From the NCBI RefSeq assembly GCF_024166365.1, contig NC_064821.1:49317093-49381092 (forward strand): a stretch of 64,000 nt of DNA. The letters are read 5' to 3'. Below the pieces are notes generated by a model. That model ran no database searches, was not told the DNA's origin, and saw nothing but the letters and a program-made list of their open reading frames with translations. Positions 1-10,640 of this stretch are shown here, one piece after another; within the stretch, counting starts at the first letter, position 1, and the number at the start of each line of letters is the position of its first letter. Position numbers and translations under genes: made by a program. The stretch is from Elephas maximus indicus (lineage: Eukaryota; Chordata; Mammalia; Proboscidea; Elephantidae).

Positions 1-639
1 ACAGCCAATCCCGTCAATGCTCATCATTTGAAATATGCAAAATCAAACGGAACTGGATTCTGCATTTCAGATGTAATAAATTAAGTTCTTTAAAAGCCAC
101 TTAATAGGCAACCTCATGCAAATCATTCTAAAATTTCACATTTCTTCAACTTACATTCATGACATTTCATTTTTTCTAAGTGGTCCTTAAAATGAAAGTA
201 CTGTATGTTATACAAAAAAAAATTTTTTTTAATATTAGGAAGAGCTCAGGGCAAATATGTCTTCGTTACACTTTAAGTGTTAAATAAACATGACATTCAT
301 TTGTACTGAGTTTTAAAATTCATTTGAATCTAAAGATGTATTTCTAAGGTTTTACAGTATGATTGAAGATCAGGTAAATAACAAAGTTAATTAAAAAATA
401 AAATCAAAGGACTAGACAAAATAGCAAAGCACATTTTTAGCCAATTAGCGTAACAAAAATTTAATGAAGAAGGAAATGTCATGTTCTAAACTACTTGGCG
501 TTAAAGGGTCTAGTATTTTTTCCAGTTCCTTTCATAAAGTTAAGCGTAGATACTTACTCTGTCTGGGAGGTTGTCCCCACCACTGAGGTTACAGCCTGTT
601 CATCCCTCAGATTCCAACCATGAATGTTCTCAGCTTATC

Positions 640-1068
640 TCAAAACCCAACCCACTGCCTTCCAGTCAATTCTGATTCATGGCAACCCCATGTGTTAAGA
701 GGAGACCTGCACTCCATAAGGTTTTCTTGGCTGTAATCTTTATGGAGAGGAGCCCTGGTGGTGCAATGGTTAAGTGCTTGGCTGCTACCCAAAAGGTCAG
801 CAGTTTGAACCCACCAGCTGCTCTGTGGGAGAAAAGACATGAGTCTGCTTCCGTAAAGCTTTACAGCCTTGGGACCCCATGAGGCAGTTCTACTCTATCC
901 TACAGGGTTGCTATGAGTTGGGATTGACTCAACAGCAATGGGTTTTTCAACCTTTACGGAAGCAGATTGCCAGGCCCTTCTTCTGCAACACTGCTGGGTA
1001 GGTTTAAACTGCCAACCTTTAGGTTAGCAGTCGAGTGCAAACCACCTGCAGTGCCCAGGGACCTCCAC
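640..1068 (-). repeat. AfroSINE copy split by another AfroSINE
   Basis: Reverse-oriented tRNA-derived AfroSINE (tail-side part 640-746, head-side part 951-1,068). It carries the family hallmarks GTTAGCAGTCGAGTGC and CAATTCTGATTCATGGC. A plus-strand copy interrupts it at about 747-950. Confidence 0.85.
747..950 (+). repeat. AfroSINE (nested)
   Basis: Near full-length: tRNA-like head starting GAGCCCTGGTGG, B-box-like GTTTGAACCC, body GGCAGTTCTACTC and the RTE-like 3' end. It is flanked by a diverged duplication of the host SINE (AATCTTTATGGA against AACCTTTACGGA), marking the insertion. Confidence 0.9.
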
Positions 1069-1155
1069 CCTCTCAGTGGTGGTAAAAAACTAAGATGCGG
1101 GGCTAGATGCCCAGAAAGATTTGGAAGGACTGATGAAGTTCAATCCTAACCTAAG

Positions 1156-1311
1156 GACTCATTGCCGTCCAGTAGATTCCGACTCATAGTGACCCTACAG
1201 GACAGAGTAGAACTGCCCCATATAGTTTCCAAGGAGCGCCTGGTGGATCTGAACTGCTGACCTTTTGGTTAGCAGCCACAGCACTTACGCACTACACCAC
1301 CAGGGTTTCCA
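1156..1311 (-). repeat. AfroSINE, short-body subtype
   Basis: Reverse copy of the roughly 155-bp subtype that lacks the middle AGATGTGGCAGTCTGC segment. It contains GACCCTACAGGACAGAG and ends ACCACCAGGGTTTCC. Confidence 0.88.
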
Positions 1312-1650
1312 GGAAAAACAGCTCAAAGTCTCAACTTACTGTTTTTAAGAAAAGGGTTGCTTCGTGAGCTAGCAAGTGCCCCAGCACTAGAAAAGTTCAA
1401 ACAGAGGTTGTGCAATCACTTGTCAGGGATGGTGTGAAGAAACAACTGTTTTTCAGGGAAGTCTACTTGAGTAGAAAGCAGCCCTTTCAAAGTTCCTTTC
1501 AGCTCTAAGTCTGAGATCCTGGATAGAAATAATATAGGAGATAATGCGAAGGAAGAAATTGGTTGAATCAAACGTCAGTTGCCTCTAGAACAGGAAAAAA
1601 ATCAGCAACTTAAAACTCTAATGAGAAAACTGCTAGACAACTGTGAAATA

Positions 1651-1858
1651 TGTTGTTGTTAGTTGCCATCAAGTTGATCTGGACTCACGACGACTCCAAG
1701 TGTGCAGAGTAAAACTGCTCCATAGGGTATTCAAAGCTGGGACCTTTCAGAAGCAGATCGCCAGGCTTGTATTATGAGGCGTCTCTGAGTGGGTTCCAAT
1801 CATCGACCTTTTGGCTAGTAATTAAGTGCTTAATCATTTGCACCACGCAGGGACTCCC
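1651..1858 (-). repeat. AfroSINE, TGTTGTTGTT-tailed subtype
   Basis: Reverse copy with a GTTGTTGTTAG tail junction, AAAACTGCTCCATAGGG body and a TTTGCACCACG head remnant. Confidence 0.85.
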
Positions 1859-2383
1859 ATTATCTGATTAGAAAGATGCTCCCATGGGTGATTATGGTGG
1901 TCAAGAGTAGATGTAGAATGGTGCAGTGACTTTGGAAAACAACCTGGCAGTTCCACAAAAGGTTAAACACAGAGTTACCACATGACCCAGCAAATCCACT
2001 CCTAGGTATAGAAACACAAGAGAATTGAAGACATATGCCCACACAAAGACTTGCACACAAATGTTCACGGCAGCATTATTCATAACAGTCACTAGTGGAA
2101 GCAACCCAAATGACCATTAACTAATGAGTGAATAAACAAAACGGGGTGTCTCAGTTATCTAGTGCCGCGTAACACAAATACACAAACAGAAACTTACTAT
2201 TTTCTCACAGCTAGTAGGAGGCTAAAGTCTGAATTCAGGGTGCCGGTTATAGGGGAAGGCTTTCTCTCTCTGTTGGCTGTGGAGAAAGGTCCTTGTCACT
2301 GGCTTCTGGGCTATCTTCATGTGGCCTGGCAGCTCTCTTCCCTCATCTCTGCTTGTCCGCTTACTTGTTTATCTTATATCTCA

Positions 2384-3127
2384 AAACATGTACTTTGGAC
2401 GTGTTATCAGCAGGGATCAGTCCCTGAAGAAGGACATCATGCTTGGTAAAGTAAAGAGTCAGCAAAAAAGAGGAAGACCCTTGTCATGGATTGAACTGTG
2501 TCCCCCCAAAATATGTGTCAAATTAGCTGGGCCATGAGTCCCAACATTGTGTGATTGTCCATTTTGTGTGATTTCCCTATGTGTTGTAAATCCTATCACT
2601 ATGATGAAATGAGATGGATTAGTGGCAGTTACACTGATGAGATATACAAGATTAGATAGTGTCTTAAGCCAATCTCTTCGAGATATAAAAGAGAGAAGCA
2701 AGCAGAGAGACAGGGGGACCTGATAACACCAAGAAGGCAGCACCGGGAGCAGAGTGCATCCTTTGGACCTGAGGTTCCTGTGCTGAGATGCTCCCAGACC
2801 GAGGGAACACTGATGACAAGGACCTTCCCCCAGAGCTGACAGAGAAAGCCTTCCCCTGGAGCCAGTGCCCTGAATTCGGACTTGTAGCCTACTGGACTGT
2901 GAGAGAATAAATTTCTCTTTGCTAAAGCCATCCACTTGTGGTATTTCTGTTATAGGAGCACTAGATGACTATGACAACCGTCAACAAGATGGACCGACAC
3001 AGTGGCTACAACAGTGGGTTCAAACATAGCAAGATTGTGAGGATGGCACAGGACCGGACAGTGTTTTGTTCTGTTGTACATGAGGTCGCTACAAGTTGGA
3101 ACTGACTCCATGGCACCTAAACAGCAA
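2384..3127 (+). repeat. RTE LINE 3' fragment, itself split by a solo LTR
   Basis: Sense-strand RTE tail (CATGTACTTTGGACGTGTT at the left, AACTGACTCCATGGCACC at the right). The left host sequence TATCTCAAAA recurs at about 3,128-3,137, consistent with a target duplication. The interior is interrupted at 2,482-2,976. Confidence 0.85.
2482..2976 (+). repeat. Afrotherian MaLR-like solo LTR (fossil)
   Basis: 495-bp LTR running from TGTCATGG to CTATGACA, with 5-bp flanks ACCCT/ACCGT. It carries an AATAAA-type signal before its 3' end. Same family as the copies at 25,652 and 36,898. It is the youngest layer of the local four-level nest. Confidence 0.85.
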
Positions 3128-4330
3128 TATCTCAAAAGAGATTGACTCAAGACAGACCCTATGCTAACCCTGTCTCATTAATCTAACAGAGACAACCCGT
3201 TCCCAAATGGGATTATAACCAAAGGCACAGAGGTTACAATTTAAAACATCTATTTTGGGGGGGACACAGTTCAACCCCTAACATGGGGTATATCCATACA
3301 AAGGAATATTATTCAGCCACGAAACATGTACATTCAAATGAAATACTGATAAATGCTAAAACACGGATGAGCCTTGAAAACATTACGCTAGGAGAAAGAA
3401 GTCAGTCAAAAAAGGCCTCAAAGCGTATGATACCACCTACATGAAATGTACAAAACTGGCAAACCCATAGGGACAGAAAGCAGATGAGTAGTTGCCTAGG
3501 GCTGGGGGAGCTGGAAATAGGACTGAGTACTAATGGGTATGTGGTTTCTTTTTGGAGTGATAAAAATGCTCCAGAACTAGATAGTGGTCGTGGTTACACA
3601 ACCTTGTGAATATACTAAAAGCCACTGAATTGTATACTGCGATAGGGTGAATTTTTTGGTATGTGAATTATATTTCAATAAAATTTTTATTTTTTCTTTT
3701 AAAAAAAAAGAGTGGATATTTTCCTTTGTCCTAAACAACGAGTTCAAGGTAGACTTGAAAAGTGGCCAACTCAATAGAAGATGTTGTCACAAGAGAATCA
3801 GGCTGGTCCAAGGCAGAAGGCTGAAAGGTAATATTCAAATTTGACCAAAAAGGTAAAAAAGAAAAATACGAGTCTTCCTTTACCATGCTACCACAGAACC
3901 TCTTACTGGGGTTCTGGAATGCAAGGAAGTTAACTTTCAGATATGTTTAGATTTTTTAAATGTTCTAAATTTAGTTACTTTGCCAAGAATCTTTAAAAAT
4001 AAAAAAAGCCTCAGCAGCAGATATTGTGAAAAATTTTAATTGACACACAGTGAAGAGAAACCGTCAGCGTTTGAGTGCTCCCCTCTCTGGCCTATGAAGA
4101 GCCTCTTCTGGAATCAAAATGGCACTTCTGAGTGTGTGTAACTGTGCAAAAACATGCGTTGCATAAATCAGTTCCACCATCTTGAATCCACACTCTTGAA
4201 GTTCCACTAAAATCTACTTTACAGCAAATCAACATTTTAAATTTATTTATCAAGGCTCATTTCTTCAAACAACTCTGCTCCAATCAAATCGATCGATGAT
4301 TTTCAGAACAATCAGATCTATTTTCTTTCA

Positions 4331-4511
4331 GGCAGCCCTGGTGGCTCGAAAACTTTGTGCTCACCTACTAGCCTCAAGGTTGGTGGGTTCAAACCCATCC
4401 TGCAGCTCTGTTTCCATAAAGATTACAGTCAAGAAAACCATGAAGCACAGTTCTACTCTCTATCACATGGGGTCCCCAGGAGTCAGAACCGACTTGATAG
4501 CAATGGGTTTG
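4331..4511 (+). repeat. AfroSINE
   Basis: Diverged sense copy: GCAGCCCTGGTGGC head, GGGTTCAAACCC B-box-like motif and tail GACTTGATAGCAATGGG. Confidence 0.85.
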
Positions 4512-5004
4512 TTTTGCGTCAAACCTTATAAATGAACTCTACTCGAAAATTACATTTTCCTGTCTTAAAAAGGCAATAATAAAAACAATTCAATCTTTTT
4601 TTCATGTTTTAAGATCTTACCGTATATCTCAAGATCCTCCTTTTAAACATTGAGAATTTATTCAATAAAACTTAACCAAGTCCTGAGACTAGTGTCATGA
4701 AATTACAGTATTCCTAACTTCAGTGTAAAAAAAAAAATTTCATCATATTTTATATAAATTTCATTTACTGCTCATATTCCTCATATCTGAAACTGAAATA
4801 TTAGTTGAGGTTTTTTTGGGGGGAGTGGCTCAATAATTAAGTAGTACTAACACAGATAATACATGACATGAGATCCTAAACCTTCATTTTGTATAATAAT
4901 TCCTCCCATGAGCAGCCATCTAAGATACTCCACTGGTCTTGCCCCTTCAGGAGCAAGGGAGAATGAAGAAAACTAAAGATAAAGGGAAAGATTAGTCCAA
5001 AGAA

Positions 5005-5532
5005 CTAATGGACCACATCTACCACAGCCTCCACCAGACTGAGTCCAGTACAACTAGATGGTCCCCGGTTATCACCACTGACTGCTCTCACAGGGATCAC
5101 AAGAGAAAGTCCTGGACAAAGCTGGAGGAAAAACCTAGAACAAAATTCTAACTCACAATGAAAGACCAGACTTACTGGCCTGACAAGAGACTGGAGAAAC
5201 CCTGAGAGTATGGCCCCAGAACACCCTTTTAGCTCAGTAATGAAGTCACTCTTGAGGTTCACCTTCAGCCAAAGATTAGACAGGCCCATAAAACAAAACA
5301 AAATTAAAGGGGCACAACAGTCCAGGGGCAAGGACTAGAAGGTAGGAGGGGCCAAGAACTAGAAGGCAGGAGGGGTCAAGAAAGCTGGTAATAGGGAACC
5401 CAAGGTCGAGATGGGAGAGTGTTGACGTGTCGTGGGGTTGTTAACCAATGTCATAAAATTATACATGTACTGTTTAATGAGAAACTAGTTTGTTCTGTAA
5501 ACCTTCATCTAAAGTACAATTTAAAAAAAAAG
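5005..5532 (+). repeat. L1 3' UTR, elephant-type, 5' truncated
   Basis: Sense L1 3' UTR of the afrotherian lineage (CTACCACAGCCTCCACCAG near the start, GTTAACCAATGTCATAAAA near the end) with an A-rich tail at 5,521-5,532. A short direct repeat of GGACTAGAAGG-type units lies at 5,330-5,375. It looks fairly little diverged compared with the other L1 pieces here. Confidence 0.8.
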
Positions 5533-6187
5533 AGAAAGAAGGAAAAAGAATTCCTATGAAACTGGTTTTAGGCTTTTTCTCCTAACAGAATCATGCAGTC
5601 AAAAGACGATTTCCAGTTAACTGACAGTTTCAGTTCCTCGATTTTTACAGTTCTTGACCTGGAATATATGCAGAATTTGTAATATTTTATTGCTTCTTGG
5701 GGGTTATAGCTCTTATGTAAAATGATATTTATTTTCAGCAATAAAAAGGCTAGATTAAGTGTAATACTGAAGTCTATATTCAAATGGCTTTTTCCTCAAG
5801 GTTGCCTCTGGAAAACAAGGTGACAAGGAACCATTTTCCAAGAAAACTGGGAATTACAAGTTTTTTTTTTTTTTTTTTAATGGACCCAGAATGGTACCCA
5901 CAGAGCTATAGTCTTTAAAGATACAGATTTTTATGATCTAAAATCCCCCAACATTGCAATCAATAGAATGGAGTCTTGGGAAATTATCTACTGATGAAGT
6001 CCCATATCCGTGCTGCAGAGGTGAAGTTTGTTAATACTCTAGGCCCGTAATGGTTTTTTAGTATCTAACATTTATCTGTCAGGTGAATTTTAGGATGTAA
6101 AAATACTATGTTGCCTAAACTGAAACACAGTTATAGCCATCCATTCATTCAATCACACAGCAAATACTGTGTGCCTGGCATGGCTGG

Positions 6188-6598
6188 TGTTATAAACTGT
6201 GTCCCCCAGAAATAGGTGGTGTAAATCCTGAACCCTATCCCTGTGGTTATAATCCCATTTGGGAATGAGTTTTCTTTGTTGTGCTAATGTGGAAGTATTA
6301 GTGTAGGGTGTCTTTTAAATCAATCTGTTTTTTTGAGATACAAAAAAGCAGATTAAGCAAGCAAGCATGGAGGGGAAGATACATATCACATGATCCACAA
6401 GGAACCTGGGAACAGAAACTGAAAACAGACAAGGACCTTCTCCCACAGTAGAGGGAAAAAGAGAGAGAGCCTTCCCCTAGACCTGGTGCCCTGAAATTCA
6501 CACTTCCAGCCTCCTACACTGTAAGAAAAGAAATTTCTGTTTGTCAAAGCCACCCGCTTGTGGTATTTCTGTTACAGCAGCACTAGATAACTAAGACA
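6188..6598 (+). repeat. MaLR-like solo LTR (fossil)
   Basis: Runs from TGTTATAAACTG to CTAAGACA with a perfect 5-bp duplication GCTGG on both sides (6,183-6,187 and 6,599-6,603). It is inserted in what looks like an L2 3' end (6,125-6,187). No internal region is present. Confidence 0.85.
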
Positions 6599-6901
6599 GC
6601 TGGGCTGATAGGATACACCTGTATACAAAACAGACCAAAACCCTTCCACCTTGAGAGGTCTGTTCTAGTAAGGGGAGACAAAACGTAAGTAACAAAGCAT
6701 GTGGGAAAAAGAAAAACTGGAGCAGGGAAGGGCAGGTTCCTATTTCCTGTACTTGAACTTCTATTTCCTGATCATTAACTCAATGAAGAAAAAGCAGGCA
6801 GCCTAAAGAGAAGGCCATCAGGGACGAACACATGCCAAGCCTCTCTCTCCAAACAGTTTGCTTTACTTGACCTTTGTTTTTTGAGAACTACTACTACTAT
6901 T

Positions 6902-7123
6902 ACAGCCCTGGTGACACAGTAGTTAAAGCACTAGCTGCTAACCAAAAGGTCAGTGGTTCAAACCCACCAGCAGCTCCTTGGGAGAAAGATGTGCATGCAA
7001 TCTGCTTCCGTAAAGATTTACAGCCTTGGAAACCCTACGGGGCAGTTCTCCTCGGTCCTATAGGGTCCTATAGGGTCGCCATGAGTTGGACGCAACTCGA
7101 CAGCAGCGGGTTTTTTGGTTTTG
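6902..7123 (+). repeat. AfroSINE with a small internal duplication
   Basis: Full-length sense copy. The segment TCCTATAGGG is doubled in tandem at about 7,057-7,077, unlike the other copies here. Confidence 0.92.
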
Positions 7124-9140
7124 GTACTATCAGAACTACTAAAGGGAAATTTGGGGTTCTCCATAAAACAACTACTTAAGAGCCAAAATACAATTTATGT
7201 CGCAAAGTCTATCATTCTCTCCAGCAGTTTGTATGTGATTTTTATCCCATTAATAATTATAAGAGGTAACTGGAGTATGAAGAGCAGTTCATAATGGCAT
7301 ACTTCTTTGCAGCAATAAAAAAAATTCAAATATTAGTTGAAACAATCATCACTTAAAATGAGCCCATACAAAATATCTCCACAAATGGTATTATTTAAAT
7401 AAAAAATTCATTTTTTATTCAAAATGTTATCACTTTATTAGCATCTCATGTAATATTAGTGAGACATATTCTAATTTGCAAGCTGAAAAACAAATGCAAC
7501 AGAATAAGTGATGTTTAAAATGTGTTTTTATTTTGAAGTCTAAGAATCCTGAAGTACTATAACTGCACCAAGAAAAGCTTAGAGAAAGTTAGGAAATTAC
7601 GAAGGACTCAATACTCAAACGCATCTTTCACGTAAGATTTCTCAGTTCAGCATAATGAAAGTATTTATAGTTGAAATTCATGCTATTTAAGTGCACAAAG
7701 TAATTCAATAATGAATAGCAAATGTGACTGAATGGACAAACTTAAGAAAACAAGGATTTTAACATGAAATGTTATCATCGACTAAACTAAATATACTTGA
7801 ACTGTTTCCAAAATACAAAACCAAGCACATACTAAAAGATGGGTGGGTTTTCCCCAAGACAAGCAAAACTTTGACACATACTGTGGGTTTTTGTTTTTTG
7901 GTGTGTTTTTTTTTTTTTTGGCTATACAGACTTTCAGATCTCCATCTCACATCTGAGAGAACATTTCTAATTTAGCTTGATGTAACTTTTAAAAAGCAAA
8001 TTGTAAATTGAGCACAATTAGATACTTAGTGAATGAGATCTGAATCCCACACAGTCAACAGGATTTTACAAAGATATGAATGAAGTTTCAAAGCTTATCA
8101 TCCTCCATGTTAAGAAAAGAATATGGAACAAAAGGTGCATTTTGCCTCTTCTGCCCTTTAATTTGTGGACACCATACTTGGCTCAACAATGTCGTGCCAA
8201 AGAGGAGAAAAGAGAATTTTAAATTGCTAAATTGAAATGCTGACGGGCTCATCGAGACTTCTGTCAAAACTCCCCCCCACACACACACACTTCATTAAAA
8301 AAAAAAAATCATAAGACTAGATTCAAATACTCTATAGACTACACCTAGATTACTTTGCTCCTAAGGCCAAGGAAAATGTTTACGATTCCAAGATCCATTC
8401 AGAAGCCTGTATCTGCAATGCGTAAGCTTGTGGTTGGCAAGATCAATCAATATCAGAAATCATGTAACGTTTAAACGGTCAAGTCGTGAAGGTAAAATAA
8501 GTAATCAATTCACCAAGGAATCTTTTTTGCCATGTAACTACAAAATAATGTCGGTCCTACAACCCTAAGAAATCACCGCGGGGATTCGTTTCTCGTTTCT
8601 GTTGAGGCCAGCTAAGCTCCTGCACGATCTAATTACCGTCAGAAAAACTGCACCAAGGCGTCGAGGGCGGGGGAGACGGAGATTTCCAACACACACAATT
8701 TGACCTCAGGGTGCAAGGAGGGGCGAGGGGAGCAAGAAGTTGCCGCCACTGTTCGTTTGGAAACAGACGTTTAAAGGCCCCTGGGGGGAGATGGCCAGGG
8801 GAAACGGTGCAGTGTCCGCCGCGCAGCAGCCGGGACTCGGGGTCTTGGGAAAGGATGCGGAGGAGTGGGTTCTTATGTAAGCACACACAAAAACTGTGCG
8901 TGCCCCCACCGCCCCGCTGCACCTCTCAGCACACAACGCACGTACCGAGCATCGCACCCCGGGGTGCATCTCCGAGTTCGTGCGCTGCAGAGGACCCCTC
9001 GGCCCGTCCGCACGCCCCCACGATCCCGCACGGCCACCTCCCGGGGCCGCAAAAGGGGCGGCCCAAGCCTTGGTGCGCCGCCCGGGACCGAACCCGGCTT
9101 TCCCGAGGCGGTGCAGCGCGCGCCCGCGGCCTCCTGCGCC

Positions 9141-9209
9141 CCGACCGGGACCCCCGCGCCCTGACCGGGACCCCCGCGCCCCGACCAGAGACCCCGCGCC
9201 CCGACCCGA
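9141..9209. repeat. 20-bp GC-rich tandem repeat beside the CLSTN1 exon 1 donor
   Basis: Three head-to-tail units of exactly 20 bp (9,141-9,160, 9,161-9,180, 9,181-9,200; plus-strand core CCGACCGGGACC) and a partial fourth end within two bases of the intronic donor sequence at 9,211-9,217. On the transcribed minus strand each unit is G-rich. It lies in the first bases of CLSTN1 intron 1. Confidence 0.9.
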
Positions 9210-9217
9210 CAGCTTAC

Positions 9218-9308
9218 CTCGTGAGGCCCAGACCCCGCCTCCGCACAGCAGCCCGGCCAGCAGCAGCCAGGCAGCCGGGGCCCGCGCGGGCGAGGAGCGG
9301 CGCAGCAT
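9218..9308 (-). CDS. CLSTN1: CLSTN1 (calsyntenin-1) coding exon 1, signal peptide
   Basis: Coding part of the first exon. On the minus strand the ATG is at 9308-9306 and the frame runs 30 codons plus one base to a strong donor (CGAG|GTAAGC, boundary 9218/9217). The peptide starts MLRRSSPARAPAAW and ends LLCGGGVWASR. This is a basic n-region, then a leucine-rich hydrophobic core and a small-residue cleavage region, so a classic secretory signal. Human calsyntenin-1, as I recall it, starts MLRRPAPALAPAAR, ends CGGGVWAAR after 30 residues, and splices in the same phase to a valine codon. Calsyntenin-1 is a type I membrane protein with two cadherin repeats and an LNS-type domain; it works as a kinesin-1 cargo adaptor and at postsynaptic membranes. 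Only the signal peptide is in this window; the later exons lie off the left edge. This ATG is chosen because the longer minus-strand frame upstream has no homology and lies in 5' UTR. Confidence 0.93.
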
Positions 9309-10519
9309 CGCTCGGGCTCCCTGCGCCTCGGCCGGCCCGAGGCGGGAGCGGCAGAGACGCACGCGGGGCGCAGAGCGGGGCTATCGCGCCCCGAGGCCGG
9401 CTGCTTGGCGCTGCGGCGAGCACCGGGGTCCGAGGAGGAGCCGCCGCCGCCGTGACGCTGGGCCGCGCGCTCCGGCCGCGGGCGCCCTCCCTCCTCCGCC
9501 GCGCAGGCAGCGCTTCGCTGGAGGCAGCGGCAGCAACTAAGATGGCGGCGCCGCTCTCTCTCGGGTCCGGCGAGGGTACCCGGCCGGGGGCGGGGTGCGG
9601 CGGGAGGGGCGGGGAGCGAGAGACGCGCGGCGGGCCCGGGAGCGCGCGGGAGGCGGCGCGAGGCGCGGGCGGGGCGCAGGGGCGCGGGCGCGGCGGGGAC
9701 GGGCGCGTGCGCTCGGTGGGCCCGGGAGCGCGCGGAGGGCGGTGCGAGGCGCGTGGGGGGCGCGGGCGCGCGACAGGCCGGGGAACTCGCGCCTCCGAAC
9801 CGGCTGGCAGAACCAGGAGAGCGCGCGCGCCCGCGGGGGATGCGCCGGAGGTTGGCTCCCCGCGATCTGTGTACGCCCTGACCCCGCGCAGCCGGAGTGC
9901 ACCACTCCTCGTCCCCAGGCGCGTTCCCAGGCTCCAGAGGCCAAGCGAGTGGCACCTTGGAGCCCAAGTTTCGCTTCTCTCATGTGAAGGACTTCTTCCC
10001 CAGCCCCACCCCAGGGCAGCGCTATGCAGCCCAGGGCCCTTGAGCGCCAGCACCCTGTCTGACTTCCAGCAAGTCCTTGCCTCCCAGATTCTCGGTGTCC
10101 TCTTGTGCCTAGTGGAGGTGATAAGAGGTAACACTCGGGGTGGTGCAAGATGTTCAAGGGGAAGAGGGCAGCGTGACAGGCTAAACAGTTAAGGGCTGCG
10201 CAGCACGTGCCGCGGTGGTACCAGCCCGGGAGGGGGTTGCGTGTTCCCAGGCGTCCGTCCTCAATTTGCAACTCGAAGATTTCTCCATTTGCTTAAGAAA
10301 TCCGATTCTGGCTTTTTAAAGGTACTGTCTTTCTAACCAATCTTAAGTGTGATGCTCACGGCCCTTAGAAATGAGGAGATCCAACTAGATGAAGGAGGGC
10401 CCTTCTGATGGATCCCTGCAGAAATATGGGGTCCTCTCCTTTTCTTCCGTTCTGGGGCACCCCCTTCTCTCAGCTGGTGATCTCGAACCCTGGCAGGGGC
10501 CACAGCCCCACACTAGAGG

Positions 10520-10640
10520 AAAGGACTGGCTAACAGATAAACTCTGTGTGCCGGGCACTGTGCCACATGAGACCATGTTATTGGCTCCATTTTGCAGATG
10601 AAGAAACTAAGTCAGAGAGACATATGACTTCCCCAATTGA
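10520..10640 (-). repeat. MIR fragment
   Basis: Reverse MIR core: CCATTTTGCAGATGAAGAAA, preceded by GGGCACTGTGCC. Confidence 0.7.

Larger units (their letters stand above)
2147..3283 (-). repeat. MaLR-like solo LTR (fossil), holding an RTE fragment
   Basis: Reverse-oriented LTR bounded by TGT...ACA with 5-bp flanks CGGGG/TGGGG inside the L1. Its sequence is split by an RTE 3' fragment at about 2,384-3,127. No internal retroviral region is present. It is older than the RTE fragment and younger than the L1. Confidence 0.75.
1880..3705 (+). repeat. L1 3' end split by nested insertions
   Basis: The ORF2 tail/3' UTR of an old L1 (1,880-2,146; phrases like CAGCATTATTCATAACAG) resumes at 3,284 with ATTATTCAGCCACG and ends in the A-rich tail near 3,705. 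The break is filled by a reverse LTR at 2,147-3,283. Confidence 0.85.
1..9217 (-). other. CLSTN1: CLSTN1 intron 1 (partial)
   Basis: Everything left of the exon 1 donor is intron 1 of CLSTN1 and continues off the window. Stretches without recognised repeats are 1-635, 1,312-1,650, 3,705-4,330, 4,512-5,004, 5,535-6,120, 6,600-6,900 and 7,125-8,800. They are mostly AT-rich. I see no exon, RNA gene or strong motif cluster in them; 7,200-7,760 is the longest AT-rich block without a repeat signature. Confidence 0.8.
8800..9880 (-). promoter_or_regulatory. CLSTN1: CLSTN1 CpG-island promoter and 5' UTR
   Basis: A sharp switch from AT-rich intron to very GC- and CpG-rich sequence surrounds CLSTN1 exon 1. 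It contains GC boxes (several GGGGCGGGG-type sites near 9,590-9,620), an NRF1-like GCGCGTGCGC (about 9,703) and a YY1-type AAGATGGCGGC on the plus strand (9,539-9,549). No TATA box is apparent. The transcription start is not readable directly; it should lie upstream of 9,308, probably within 9,350-9,560. No interspersed repeat is inserted here, as expected of a housekeeping-type island. Open frames of several hundred codons on both strands here come from the base composition. Confidence 0.85.

Noticed and set aside
7758-7975. Short hydrophobic frame near a T run in CLSTN1 intron 1
   Set aside because: AT-rich intronic sequence with a poly(T) run; no homology and no splice context.
8711-10192. 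493-codon plus-strand frame and several 200-360-codon frames on both strands across the CpG island
   Set aside because: Compositional: Ala/Arg/Gly/Pro-rich with no domain and overlapping on both strands. Only the 91 coding bases of CLSTN1 exon 1 have a recognised peptide and donor.
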